Shown here: positions 9,834 through 17,429 of the stretch, in pieces
Layout of the letters: every line of letters begins with the position of its first letter
Numbering within the stretch: the first letter of the stretch is position 1
Assembly: GCF_028473745.1 (NCBI RefSeq)
Contig: NZ_CP101137.1
Location: 1,116,001 to 1,180,000 of the forward strand
DNA from: Streptomyces sp. M92
GTDB lineage: Bacteria; Actinomycetota; Actinomycetes; Streptomycetales; Streptomycetaceae
Direction: 5' to 3'
DNA: 64,000 nucleotides
Made by a program: the position numbers and the translations under genes
The notes under the pieces: generated by a model
Told to the model about the DNA's origin: nothing
Seen by the model: only the letters and a program-made list of their open reading frames with translations
The model's database searches: none

Positions 9834-9846
9834 TGACGTTGCGTAA
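9834..9846. promoter_or_regulatory. BldD-box-like site between cdgA and the M6 protease
   Basis: TGACGTTGCGTAA matches the BldD consensus TNACNC(A/T)GNGTNA at all but one fixed position. It lies about 180 bases upstream of the cdgA start in the 332-base divergent gap. A second one-mismatch candidate (TCACCCTCTGTGA) is at 9586-9598, inside the cdgA 5' coding sequence. The rest of the gap also has a direct repeat of TGTTCGTGC at about 9681-9700; no clear -35/-10 pair could be assigned. Confidence 0.45.
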
Positions 9847-9985
9847 GTGACTCACGGTTGCAGGTCCGGTGACAGCCGTCGAAACTCCGGACGACTCACC
9901 CATCCGGTGCAGGCGAACAGGACGTAGTACGACAATCACGCACAAGCTGGGTGCGGTGTCCCGTCAACCGCACCCGGAGGTCCAT

Positions 9986-11314
9986 GTGCCGCGCCAGCTC
10001 CCCCTGAGGCGACTTCCGCGGGAGGCTCTCAAGGGGCTCGGTGCGGGCCGCGGCACGGCGGGAGCCCGCCGCTCCAGGCTGCGCGGTACGGCGGCGGTGT
10101 GCACCACGATGTCCGCGCTCGCCGCGACCTCCCTGATCGGCGCGCCGTCGGCCGCCGAGCCCTTCTCCCCGGAGCCCTGCGCCCTCCAGCGCACCGAGGC
10201 GCACCACTCCGAGGGTCTGAGCACCTGGAACGCCGCCTACCCGAAGCCCGTGCGGGCCCTGGACGCGGTGATGGTCTTCCTGTCCTTCCCCGACTCCCGG
10301 CCGCTGGCCGCGCCGGCCGAGCTCGCCGCCGACCACTTCCCCGCCACCACCCGCTTCTTCCAGCGCGCCTCCTACGGCAGGTTCACGCTGCGCCCGCACC
10401 CGCTGCCCGGCTGGATCCCCATGCCGCGCCCGTCGACGGCGTACGACATACGGCGCGACTGGAGCCCCCGGCACCGGGCCGCCTACCTGCGCGACGCCCT
10501 GGGCGCCGCCGACCGGCACGTCGACTTCTCCCGCTACGACATCGTGTACTTCGTCGCCGACCCGGACGCGCCCGGCGTGGACTCCGACGCGACGAAGGTC
10601 GTCAACTTCGACACTCCCCTGCGGGCCGACGGCACCGACATCCGGCGGGTCGTCACCGTCTTCGAGAACCATCCGCCGGACCGGCTGGTCCTGGCCCACG
10701 AGACGGGGCACGTCTTCGACCTGCCCGACCTGTACCACCGGCCGGAGGACGACGAGGGCGACTGGGACACCCACGTCGGCGACTGGGACCTCATGGGCAG
10801 CCAGTTCGGACTGGCCCCGGACCTCTTCGGCTGGCACAAGTGGAAGCTGGGCTGGCTGGAGCCCCGGCAGGTGGCGTGCGTGCGCGGCGATGAGCCGGTC
10901 CGGCTGACGCTGGAGCCGCTGGGGGCGGGGCCGGGGGTGGTGGTGACCGGCGCCGCGGGAGCGCCCGCCTTCGGCCTCGGCCGCGGTACGAAGCTGGCGG
11001 TGGTGCGGACGGGGGCGGACACCGTGCTCGCCCTCGAGGCCCGGGGACCGGTCGGCAACGACGCCGCCGCCTGCCGGGCGGGCGTCCTCGTCTACCGGGT
11101 GCACGGCGGGGTCCGGTCCGGGGACGGGCCGATCGAGGTGGTCGACGCCCACCCGGACACCGAGGCGTGCTGGGAGGATTCCGTCTACCCGCCCCTCGCC
11201 GACGCCCCGGTCGCCCTCGGTGAGAGCTTCACGGTGCCGGGCGACGGCGTACGGGTCCAGGTGCAGGGGCGGACGGTGTCGGGGGCGTGGACGGTGCAGG
11301 TCACGCCGGGGTGA
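9986..11314 (+). CDS. Secreted M6-family (immune inhibitor A-like) metalloprotease
   Basis: The GTG start at 9986 follows GGAGG by 5 bases and gives 442 residues. An arginine-rich N-terminus is followed by a hydrophobic stretch (AAVCTTMSALAATSLIGAPS) and an AxA-like cleavage region, consistent with export. The zinc site HETGH is at about 238-242 in VLAHETGHVFDLPDLY, and a downstream WDLMGSQFG provides the Met-turn. M6 proteases are extracellular zinc endopeptidases. Four further cysteines may form disulfides. It is divergent from cdgA, as in S. coelicolor, and a strong hairpin follows the stop. Confidence 0.85.
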   Translation: MPRQLPLRRLPREALKGLGAGRGTAGARRSRLRGTAAVCTTMSALAATSLIGAPSAAEPFSPEPCALQRTEAHHSEGLSTWNAAYPKPVRALDAVMVFLSFPDSRPLAAPAELAADHFPATTRFFQRASYGRFTLRPHPLPGWIPMPRPSTAYDIRRDWSPRHRAAYLRDALGAADRHVDFSRYDIVYFVADPDAPGVDSDATKVVNFDTPLRADGTDIRRVVTVFENHPPDRLVLAHETGHVFDLPDLYHRPEDDEGDWDTHVGDWDLMGSQFGLAPDLFGWHKWKLGWLEPRQVACVRGDEPVRLTLEPLGAGPGVVVTGAAGAPAFGLGRGTKLAVVRTGADTVLALEARGPVGNDAAACRAGVLVYRVHGGVRSGDGPIEVVDAHPDTEACWEDSVYPPLADAPVALGESFTVPGDGVRVQVQGRTVSGAWTVQVTPG

Positions 11315-11338
11315 CCGGACGGCCCCCGACCATGCGAT

Positions 11339-11366
11339 AAGGCCCTCCACCTGAGTGGAGGGCCTT
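11339..11366. terminator. Bidirectional terminator, M6 protease / tRNA-Lys
   Basis: AAGGCCCTCCAC (11339-11350) pairs perfectly with GTGGAGGGCCTT (11355-11366) over a CTGA loop. It follows the protease on the plus strand and the tRNA on the minus strand, ending in TT on either side, so it can serve both. Confidence 0.85.
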
Positions 11367-11377
11367 CTCGTCGTCTG

Positions 11378-11451
11378 TGCGCCGCCAGGGACTCGAACCC
11401 CGGACCCGCTGATTAAGAGTCAGCTGCTCTAACCAACTGAGCTAGCGGCGC
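11378..11451 (-). tRNA. tRNA-Lys (CUU anticodon)
   Basis: The minus strand folds as a full cloverleaf: acceptor GCGCCGC/GCGGCGC, D-arm AGCTCAGTTGGTTAGAGC, anticodon stem GCTGA/TCAGC with loop CTCTTAA (anticodon CTT) and T-loop TTCGAGT. CCA is not encoded. The same tRNA sequence recurs on the plus strand at 24399 and 27681. Its 5' end overlaps the last ten bases of the upstream protein gene on the same strand. Confidence 0.95.
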
Positions 11452-12053
11452 CTGCTGACGTCGTAGACATTAGCATCCTGGTCGGCGGAGGGAAAAATCG
11501 AAATACGTACGGCGGCGCGCGCGGCCCGCACCGCCGCCCACAGCAGCACCTCCGGGCCCGGCAGCCAGGGCATACGCGTGTCCGGCGCCACCAGCCAGCG
11601 GGAGCCGGTGCGGGCGGGTCCGCCGGCCGGGGCCGGGACCGTCACCGCGTCTCCGGCGCCGTGGCACAGCAGCGGCGGCACCGTGCCCGTACGGCCGCCC
11701 TCCCGGCCCCGCGCGCTCCACTCCTCCCACTCCAGCAGTGTCGGCAGCCGCTGGGCGGTGCCGGGCGCGGCGAACAGGAGCATCCGTCCCCGGAACTCCG
11801 CCACGGGGCCCGAGCCCGGACCCTCCTCCCACAGCCGGTCCAGCATCCGGCGCCCGAAGACCGTGGGAGCGCTCACCACGTCGAAGGCGGAGCCGCAGGG
11901 CAGGACGACCGGGGCCGCGGGCCGCTCCTCCCAGAGCGCGAGCGTGCTGCGCGGGTACGCGCCCGCCGAGGCCAGCCAGGCGGCGCCGTCGGCGGTGACG
12001 TCCGAGGCGTGGGGCGCGGCGCTGAGGGTGACGTTGCGCGTGCTGCTGCTCAT
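11442..12053 (-). CDS. Conserved Streptomyces protein resembling short bifunctional primase/polymerase-like proteins
   Basis: A 203-residue protein from ATG 12053 with conserved segments TADGAAWLASAGAYPRSTLALWEE, LPCGSAFDVVSAP and LVAPDTRMPWLPGP. It resembles proteins usually annotated in Streptomyces as having a bifunctional DNA primase/polymerase N-terminal-like fold. No catalytic acidic cluster is evident, so primase activity is doubtful. The start has no good Shine-Dalgarno sequence, and the frame stays open further upstream. Its TAG stop lies inside the 5' acceptor strand of tRNA-Lys, so the tRNA is either co-transcribed with it or has a promoter within its coding sequence. Confidence 0.7.
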   Translation of the reverse strand: MSSSTRNVTLSAAPHASDVTADGAAWLASAGAYPRSTLALWEERPAAPVVLPCGSAFDVVSAPTVFGRRMLDRLWEEGPGSGPVAEFRGRMLLFAAPGTAQRLPTLLEWEEWSARGREGGRTGTVPPLLCHGAGDAVTVPAPAGGPARTGSRWLVAPDTRMPWLPGPEVLLWAAVRAARAAVRISIFPSADQDANVYDVSRRR

Positions 12054-12184
12054 GACGCATACATCTACCCGGCGTGAGGGTCCGGCTCCGGTGGGTTGCG
12101 GGAAACCGGGACAGGAGGGTGGGGCGAGGAGTATCTTGCCCACCCGCTCGGCATATGCGGCCGTGCTAGTCGGAACCGGCCGTA

Positions 12185-12535
12185 TTACTCGGAGTGAGCG
12201 CCGCCGCGCATCAGGTCCCGCCCGAACTCCACCATCTTCTTGGCGTAGTCCTCGGTCCACTCGGCCCGCTCGGCGATGTCCGCGGCCGTCAGCCGGTCGA
12301 AGCGGCGCGGGTCGGCCAGCTGGGCCGCCGCGACCGCCTGGAACTCCATCGCCCGGTCGGCCGCCGCGCGGAACGCCTGGGTCAGTTCGGTGGCCCGGTC
12401 GAGGAGCGCCCGGGGGTCGTCGATCGACTCGAGGTCGAAGAAGTGCTCCGGGTCGGCGGACGCCTCCGCCGGCTCGAAGAGCAGGGGCGCGGGGCGTAGC
12501 CGCGGTTCGTTCCGACGCGGCGTGGGCTCCGCCAT
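12185..12535 (-). CDS. Small conserved hypothetical protein
   Basis: A 116-residue acidic, helical protein with no recognised domain. The ATG at 12535 has a strong AGGAGGAG ribosome site upstream. It contains FFDLESIDDPRALLDRATEL and an amphipathic run (RAAADRAMEFQAVAAAQLA) suggesting coiled-coil or helical packing, with no signal peptide or membrane segment. It lies between the pectate lyase and the primase-like gene on the same strand, with gaps too large for tight coupling. In Streptomyces it seems to be part of the conserved core order here. The function is unknown. Confidence 0.7.
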   Translation of the reverse strand: MAEPTPRRNEPRLRPAPLLFEPAEASADPEHFFDLESIDDPRALLDRATELTQAFRAAADRAMEFQAVAAAQLADPRRFDRLTAADIAERAEWTEDYAKKMVEFGRDLMRGGAHSE

Positions 12536-12634
12536 GTCTTCTCCTCCTCGTACGGTGCGACGGCCCTCCCCGCGTGGACGCGGGTACCCCGGTGGAGTGG
12601 GCCACCGTCCATTGTCCCGCGCCCGCGCAAGTGG

Positions 12635-12666
12635 GCGTCCGGCCCGGCGGGTGCCGGACCGGACGC
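12635..12666 (-). terminator. Hairpin after the pectate lyase gene
   Basis: A nested GC-rich stem (GCGTCCGG arm at 12635-12642 pairing with CCGGACGC at 12659-12666, plus an inner CCGGC/GCCGG) lies about 28 bases beyond the lyase stop codon on the minus strand. It lacks a U tract and is a plausible terminator. Confidence 0.45.
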
Positions 12667-12693
12667 GGAGGAGAAGAGGACGCGACGCCGCCG

Positions 12694-14259
12694 CTAACCG
12701 GCGTAGGTCTCGAACTCGGCGACCTTCGGGGTGCCCGAGGCGCCGGTGATCTGGAAGGTGATCTTCTCCAGGGAGACCGCCGGGAAGGTGATGACGCCCG
12801 CTCCGCTGCCGGAGGCCAGGACGGCGCCGGTGTGGTGGTTCACGACCCGGTAGGAGCCGATGGTGCCCTCGGAGCCCGCCGCCTCCCGGATGTTGATTTT
12901 CGAGACGGTGGTGGGGGTGCCCCACTTGACCGAGACGGAGCCGGTGGTGCCGTCCGGCGACCAGTAGGTGCTCGGGTCACCGTCGCGGACGTTGCCGTAG
13001 CTGGTGCCGTCGGCCTTGGAGGAGCCGTCGGAGCCGGCGCCGATGCTGAGGTTGGCACCGGTGGGCGGGTCGGTCGGGTCCGGCGTCGGGTCCGTCGGGT
13101 CCGGCGTGGGGTCGGTGGGGTCCGGCGTCGGGTCGGTCGGGTCGGGCGTCTGCGGCGTGCAGTTGCCGTCGGAGACCTTCAGGCCCTTGTTCGCGCCGGC
13201 CGTGCTGCTCACCACGCCGGGCACGCAGGAGGCGTCGTCGAGGGTGTAGGCGTACGGGACGGAGACCGTGGTGTTGGACTGCGGGTCGGGGCCGGCCGGG
13301 TTGTTGTCCCCCTCCGGCTCGGACCAGGTGACGTTGTCGTAGATGTTGCCGCTGACCTGCCAGGAGCCGGCCTGGTCGGTGTAGAAGGTGCCGAGGACGT
13401 CCTTGGAGTCCTCGAAGTAGTTGTTGTCCACCTTGGCCTTGGCGCCGGCCCGGGAGTTGATGCCGGAGTCGTTCAGGCTCTTGTAGTGGTTGTTGTACAT
13501 GTGGGCGATCCCGCCGCGCAGGAGGGGGGCGCGGGAGTCGATGTTCTCGTACAGGTTGTGGTGGAAGGTGACGTAGCCGTTGGAGCGGTCGGACTCGCTG
13601 GAGCCGATCAGGCCGCCGCGGCCGGAGTTGCGCAGGGTGCTGTAGGACAGGGTGACGTACTGGGTGTTGTCCTTCATGTCGAAGAGGCCGTCGTAGCCCT
13701 CCGACTCCCCGCCCGAGGCCTCCAGGGTGGTGTGGTCGACCCAGACGTTGCGGACGTCGCTCTCCATGCCGATGGCGTCGCCGCCGTTGGAGGTGGGTGA
13801 GCCGGACTTCTTGACGTTCCGGACCGTCACGTTCTGGATGATGATGTTGCTGGACTCCCGGATGTGGATGCCCAGTTGGTCGAAGACGGCGCCGCCGCCG
13901 ACCCCGACGACGGTGACGTTGCTGATCTGCTTGAGCTCGATCTTGTCGGCCGCGGTGTTGCAGCTGTCGCCGGACACCTTGGTGGTGTTGCCGTGGTTGA
14001 TGGTGCCCTCGACCTCGATGATGATCGGGGTGCTGCTGCTGGCGCGGCCGCACAGGGCCTCGTGGATCTGGGTTCCGGTGGTCGCCCGGACCGTCCGGCC
14101 GCCCGCGCCGCCGGTCGTGCCGCCGTTCTGGGTCGCGTACCCGGTGGCACCGCCGGCCGCCGCCGCGGCCTCGGGCATGGACAGCACCACACCGGTCGCC
14201 GCCGCGACGGCCAACGTGGCCAGCGCGGCGTGGAGTCGCAGCGCGACTGGTCGTCTCAT
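12694..14259 (-). CDS. Secreted pectate lyase (PL1) with Pro-rich linker and C-terminal F5/8-type carbohydrate-binding domain
   Basis: The 521-residue precursor has a signal peptide (RRPVALRLHAALATLAVAAA, ending near AEAAAAAGG), then a PL1 parallel beta-helix with VWVDHTTLEA, YDGLFDMKDNTQYVTLSYS, VTFHHNLYENIDSRAPLLRGG and HMYNNHYK. The conserved Asp/Arg positions point to calcium-dependent beta-elimination of polygalacturonate. A repetitive linker (TPDPTDP repeats, DNA about 13064-13150) joins a discoidin-like domain of about 130 residues (DGDPSTYWSPDGTTGSVSVKWG). ATG 14259 follows GGGGAG. Upstream palindromes suggest LacI-family control by pectin-derived or general carbon signals. Confidence 0.9.
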   Translation of the reverse strand: MRRPVALRLHAALATLAVAAATGVVLSMPEAAAAAGGATGYATQNGGTTGGAGGRTVRATTGTQIHEALCGRASSSTPIIIEVEGTINHGNTTKVSGDSCNTAADKIELKQISNVTVVGVGGGAVFDQLGIHIRESSNIIIQNVTVRNVKKSGSPTSNGGDAIGMESDVRNVWVDHTTLEASGGESEGYDGLFDMKDNTQYVTLSYSTLRNSGRGGLIGSSESDRSNGYVTFHHNLYENIDSRAPLLRGGIAHMYNNHYKSLNDSGINSRAGAKAKVDNNYFEDSKDVLGTFYTDQAGSWQVSGNIYDNVTWSEPEGDNNPAGPDPQSNTTVSVPYAYTLDDASCVPGVVSSTAGANKGLKVSDGNCTPQTPDPTDPTPDPTDPTPDPTDPTPDPTDPPTGANLSIGAGSDGSSKADGTSYGNVRDGDPSTYWSPDGTTGSVSVKWGTPTTVSKINIREAAGSEGTIGSYRVVNHHTGAVLASGSGAGVITFPAVSLEKITFQITGASGTPKVAEFETYAG

Positions 14260-14290
14260 CCTCGTCTCCCCTTCGTTTTCACGTGACGGA

Positions 14291-14339
14291 ACGACAATTG
14301 TCGTGATCACGTCAATCAGACAATCGGGAAAGCGCTTTC
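14291..14339 (-). promoter_or_regulatory. Operator cluster upstream of the pectate lyase, including a LacI-type palindrome
   Basis: Three perfect palindromes lie 30-80 bases upstream of the lyase start: ACGACAATTGTCGT (14291-14304), CGTGATCACG (14302-14311, overlapping) and GAAAGCGCTTTC (14328-14339). The last has the central CG and A/T arms typical of LacI/PurR/CcpA-family sites. The first two could bind a GntR- or IclR-type regulator. No regulator gene is adjacent. Confidence 0.65.
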
Positions 14340-14469
14340 TGATCGTGAGAATAGGATGCACCCCAACACCTGACAAGGGTTCAGTTGATTTCAGGTAGCC
14401 GCACAGTGGACACGTACATGAACAGCGCCACCGCCGATGTGCGCCCCGAACGCGGCTGCGGTACGCTCA

Positions 14470-14622
14470 AGCTGCCTGATCACGGGGGCCAACCCCCAAG
14501 AACCGGCAGTGCGTTGGTGGTCCAAGGAAAGACGCCCCACTTCCCGTGGGGAAATGCAGGTGCAAGGCCTGCCCAGCGCTCCAGGGAGAAGCCCGGCTCC
14601 GCAGCGGCGGAGTCGGGCTTCT
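14470..14622 (+). ncRNA. Possible small structured RNA with intrinsic terminator
   Basis: The 380 bases between the lyase and the racemase-like gene hold no credible protein gene but are rich in pairing: GGGGG/CCCCC near 14484-14502, CCCCAC/GTGGGG near 14532-14553, GCAGG/CCTGC near 14555-14571, then a 16-base arm (14587-14602) pairing with 14607-14622 with one mismatch and ending in CTTCTC. The middle block GGGGAAATGCAGGTGCAAGG loosely recalls the cobalamin-riboswitch core, but the rest of that consensus is absent and no plus-strand gene follows. The 5' end is a guess. It could instead be only a convergent terminator preceded by structured spacer. Confidence 0.4.
14587..14622. terminator. Strong hairpin facing the racemase-like gene end
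   Basis: AGAAGCCCGGCTCCGC (14587-14602) and GCGGAGTCGGGCTTCT (14607-14622) pair with one mismatch over a 4-base loop. It ends 18 bases before the stop of the convergent minus-strand gene and can terminate transcription from both sides. Confidence 0.8.
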
Positions 14623-14639
14623 CGCGTGTCACGGGCCGC

Positions 14640-15371
14640 TCAGGCCTGCACCACCGGCTCCCGCGTGAACAGCGCGCCCAGCTCGGGGGCGTTGACCCGG
14701 CGGTCCGCCAGGCGCAGGCCCTCCCAGACGGTGACCTGGTTGGCCGTGAGGACCGGCTTGCCCAGTTCCTTCTCCAGGGCCGGGATGTGCGCCACCGTGT
14801 GCAGGGCCGTGTCCGGCAGGAGGACCGCCTCGGCGTCCGGGCGGTCGGCGGAGCGGGCCAGGGCCAGCACCTCCGGCTCGCCCCAGGTACCGACCTCCGC
14901 CGCCGTGATGATCCCGGAGCTGACGACGTCGCTCACCCCGATGCCGGCGGCGCCGAGGAAGTCCGCGAAGAGCCGCGCCACGTCGTCCGGGTAGGTCGCG
15001 CCGATCGCGACCCGCCCCACCCCCAGCTCCTTCGCCGCGTGCACGAAGGCGAAGGAGGTCGAGGAGGCCGGGAGGCCCGCCGACTGGGCCAGCGCGCGCA
15101 CCTGCTCGCGGGCGCCCTCCCAGCCGTGCACGAAGCTGCCGCTGGTGCAGGCCCACACCACCGCGTCGGCGCCGGTCAGCCGCAGCTCCTCCACGCCGGC
15201 CGCCAGCCGCCGCGGCGAGCCCATCTCCAGCAGCGCGTCCACCCGGTGCGCGTCCTCGCCGATGTCCGTGTGCACCAGGTCCACCCGGATGTCGCTGCCC
15301 AGGAGCTGCTCGATGCGCGGATAGTCGTCCTCGCCGGAGTGGCCCGGGTACAGGAATCCCAGTGCTGTCAT
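14640..15371 (-). CDS. EutA/arylmalonate-decarboxylase-like protein, single-Cys type
   Basis: A 243-residue member of the Asp/Glu racemase superfamily (maleate isomerase / arylmalonate decarboxylase / EutA branch). The first catalytic Cys is present (VWACTSGSF, Cys 75). Where the paralogue upstream has its second Cys, this protein has Asp (LLPDTAL, Asp 187), so a two-cysteine racemase mechanism is excluded, while a one-Cys decarboxylase or isomerase chemistry remains possible. The ATG at 15371 overlaps the stop of the upstream paralogue (ATGA), so the two are co-translated. With the Ehu importer genes nearby, a link to ectoine or hydroxyectoine catabolism is inferred. Confidence 0.82.
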   Translation of the reverse strand: MTALGFLYPGHSGEDDYPRIEQLLGSDIRVDLVHTDIGEDAHRVDALLEMGSPRRLAAGVEELRLTGADAVVWACTSGSFVHGWEGAREQVRALAQSAGLPASSTSFAFVHAAKELGVGRVAIGATYPDDVARLFADFLGAAGIGVSDVVSSGIITAAEVGTWGEPEVLALARSADRPDAEAVLLPDTALHTVAHIPALEKELGKPVLTANQVTVWEGLRLADRRVNAPELGALFTREPVVQA

Positions 15372-16237
15372 GTCCACCCTTCCTGCTGCTGATCCGTGTC
15401 CGGGCCGTCCGAGACGCCCGGCATGTCCGCCACCGCTGGTCCGACCGGGCCCGCCACCGCGGGACCGGCCGGTCCCGGCACCACGGGACCGGTGCGTGCC
15501 GACGGGTCGGTCAGCGCCTGGTACGGCCCCACCGCAGGGGTACCCAGCCGGCGCAGCGCCGCCCACATCGTCACTTGGTTGGCCGAGATCACCGGGATCC
15601 GCAGCTCGGCCTCCAGCTGCGGGATGACGTCGTACGTGGGGAGGTTGGTGCAGGAGATGAACAGGGCGTCGGCCGACCCCTCGGCCGGTACCGCCTGGCG
15701 CGCCATGTCGGCCACGTCGCGGTAGGGGACCTTCCAGATGTGCCGGGTCAGGCCCATGAAGGCACAGCCGGTGACGGCGACGCCGGCCTCGGCGACGTAC
15801 GCCTCCAGCGCCCGGGTCACGGAGACGGTGTACGGCGTCACCAGCGCGACCCGGCGTACGCCCAGCTCGGCCAGCGCGTCCAGCAGGGCGCCGGAGGTGG
15901 TCACGGACGGGACCGCGCCCGCCCAGGTCATCGCCTCGCACATCGCGCGTTCACCGGCGATGCCGCCGACGAAGCTGCCCGAGGTGCAGGCGTAGGCGAC
16001 GACCTCGGGGGCGATGGCGTTGAGGGTGCGCACCGCCTCGCCGAGCGTCTCGTGTTCGCTGACCATGCGCGCGAGGTCCAGACTGACCTCGACGGGTACA
16101 AAAGGGGTTCGGGTCATGTGGAGCGAGACCTCGTCGGGCACCCATCGCCACAGCTCGCGATCGAGTGCGAAGTCGAACGGGGCGACCACGCCGACCCCGC
16201 GTTGCGGAGCTGGTCCGCCCAGAAAGGAGATGTCCAT
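15368..16237 (-). CDS. EutA/maleate-isomerase-like protein, two-Cys type, with Pro/Ala tail
   Basis: A 289-residue superfamily paralogue of the next gene, with both cysteines (YACTSGSF, Cys 84; FISCTNLP, Cys 196), as in maleate cis-trans isomerase and Asp/Glu racemases. Its last 40 residues form a low-complexity G/P/A/V tail (PGPAGPAVAGPVGPAVAD) not needed for the fold. ATG 16237 was chosen because the protein core begins there; in-frame GTG codons at 16246 and 16255 are alternatives, and ribosome sites are weak for all three. It is divergent from the hydroxyacid dehydrogenase across 185 bases. EutA is required for ectoine use in rhizobia; the exact reaction here is unknown. Confidence 0.8.
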   Translation of the reverse strand: MDISFLGGPAPQRGVGVVAPFDFALDRELWRWVPDEVSLHMTRTPFVPVEVSLDLARMVSEHETLGEAVRTLNAIAPEVVAYACTSGSFVGGIAGERAMCEAMTWAGAVPSVTTSGALLDALAELGVRRVALVTPYTVSVTRALEAYVAEAGVAVTGCAFMGLTRHIWKVPYRDVADMARQAVPAEGSADALFISCTNLPTYDVIPQLEAELRIPVISANQVTMWAALRRLGTPAVGPYQALTDPSARTGPVVPGPAGPAVAGPVGPAVADMPGVSDGPDTDQQQEGWT

Positions 16238-16422
16238 GGCACGCACCGACCTCACACTGTGAGAGGGGACGACAACGCACCGTACGCACGGCCGTGTTGA
16301 CGAAGGTAGGTTCTGGTGCGAGCGTGGTCAATCCGCCCGCGTCATTCCCAGGTCAACAGCCGGTTCCGTCCCCCGTCAACCCGTTCCGAGCACCCGTGCG
16401 ACCCCCGGAGACAGACCCGCCG

Positions 16423-17406
16423 ATGACCACGTCCACACCCACGCACGCGACCACGCCCGCACCCCCGCCCACCCTCCTCGTACTCGACGCCGAGCCGCCG
16501 CCCCGGCTGGGCCGGCTGACCGGCCGGGCGCGGATCGAGCACGCCGACGAGTCGACGCTGGCCGGGCGGCTGCCGCACGCCGACGTGCTGCTCGTGTGGG
16601 ACTTCACCTCGCACGCCGTGCGGAAGGCGTGGCCGGGGGACGGGCCGCGTCCGCGCTGGGTGCACACCGCGAGCGCCGGCGTGGACCATCTGATGTGCCC
16701 GGAGCTGGCCGCGTCGGACACGGTGGTGACCAACGCGCGCGGCGTCTTCGACCAGCCGATCGCCGAGTACGTCGCCGCGCTCGTCCTGGCGATGGCCAAG
16801 GATCTGCCCACCACGCTGCGGTTGCAGGGCGAGCGGACCTGGCGGCACCGCGAGTCGCTGCGGGTGGCCGGAACCCGCGCCTGTGTGGTCGGTTCGGGGC
16901 CGATCGGGCGGGCGATCGCGCAGACGCTGAAGGCGCTCGGCATCACGGTCGCGCTGGTCGGCCGCACCGCCCGTCCCGGTGTCCACGCGCCCGGCGAGCT
17001 GGACCGGCTGCTGACCCGCGCCGACTGGGTGGTCGCGGCGGCGCCGCTGACCGACGACACGCGCGGCATGTTCGACGCCCGGCGGTTCGGCGTGATGCAG
17101 CCGTCCGCGCGGTTCGTGAACGTGGGGCGCGGTCAGCTGGTCGTCGAGGACGATCTCGCCGAGGCGCTGACCAGCCGCTGGATCGCGGGCGCCGCCCTGG
17201 ACGTGCTGAGCCACGAGCCGCTCGCCGCCGACAGCCCGCTGTGGGAGGTCCCGGACCTGATCCTCTCGCCGCACATGAGCGGGGACACGATCGGCTGGCG
17301 GGACGAACTCGGGGCGCAGTTCGTGGAGTTGTTCGAGAGTTGGGCGGCCGGCGAGCCACTGGCGAACGTGGTCGACAAGAAGCGTGGATACGTGCCCGGA
17401 CACTGA
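16423..17406 (+). CDS. D-2-hydroxyacid dehydrogenase
   Basis: A 327-residue NAD-dependent D-isomer-specific 2-hydroxyacid dehydrogenase. The nucleotide-binding motif VVGSGPIGRAIAQTL is at about residues 154-168, followed by NVGRGQLVVEDDLAEAL, the catalytic Arg/Glu region (AALDVLSHEPL) and the His in LSPHMSGDTIGWRDE. Family members reduce 2-keto acids such as glyoxylate, hydroxypyruvate or phosphonopyruvate. The N-terminus carries an extra T/P-rich stretch (TPTHATTPAPPPT). ATG 16423 has GGAG 12 bases upstream. It opens a plus-strand operon with the amidase, 23 bases away. Confidence 0.87.
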   Translation: MTTSTPTHATTPAPPPTLLVLDAEPPPRLGRLTGRARIEHADESTLAGRLPHADVLLVWDFTSHAVRKAWPGDGPRPRWVHTASAGVDHLMCPELAASDTVVTNARGVFDQPIAEYVAALVLAMAKDLPTTLRLQGERTWRHRESLRVAGTRACVVGSGPIGRAIAQTLKALGITVALVGRTARPGVHAPGELDRLLTRADWVVAAAPLTDDTRGMFDARRFGVMQPSARFVNVGRGQLVVEDDLAEALTSRWIAGAALDVLSHEPLAADSPLWEVPDLILSPHMSGDTIGWRDELGAQFVELFESWAAGEPLANVVDKKRGYVPGH

Positions 17407-17429
17407 CGTCCCTGGAAACGGGAGGGTGC

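Noticed and set aside
13064..13150. CRISPR-like or regulatory direct repeats
   Set aside because: The repeats encode the TPDPTDP linker of the pectate lyase in frame, so they are a coding repeat.
14500..14580. Cobalamin riboswitch
   Set aside because: Only a short core-like block is seen; the CCACTGT box and other conserved segments are missing, and no B12-related gene follows. Kept as an unassigned structured RNA at low confidence.
16297..16312. TTGACG and TAGGTT as a promoter for the hydroxyacid dehydrogenase
   Set aside because: The two elements are only four bases apart.
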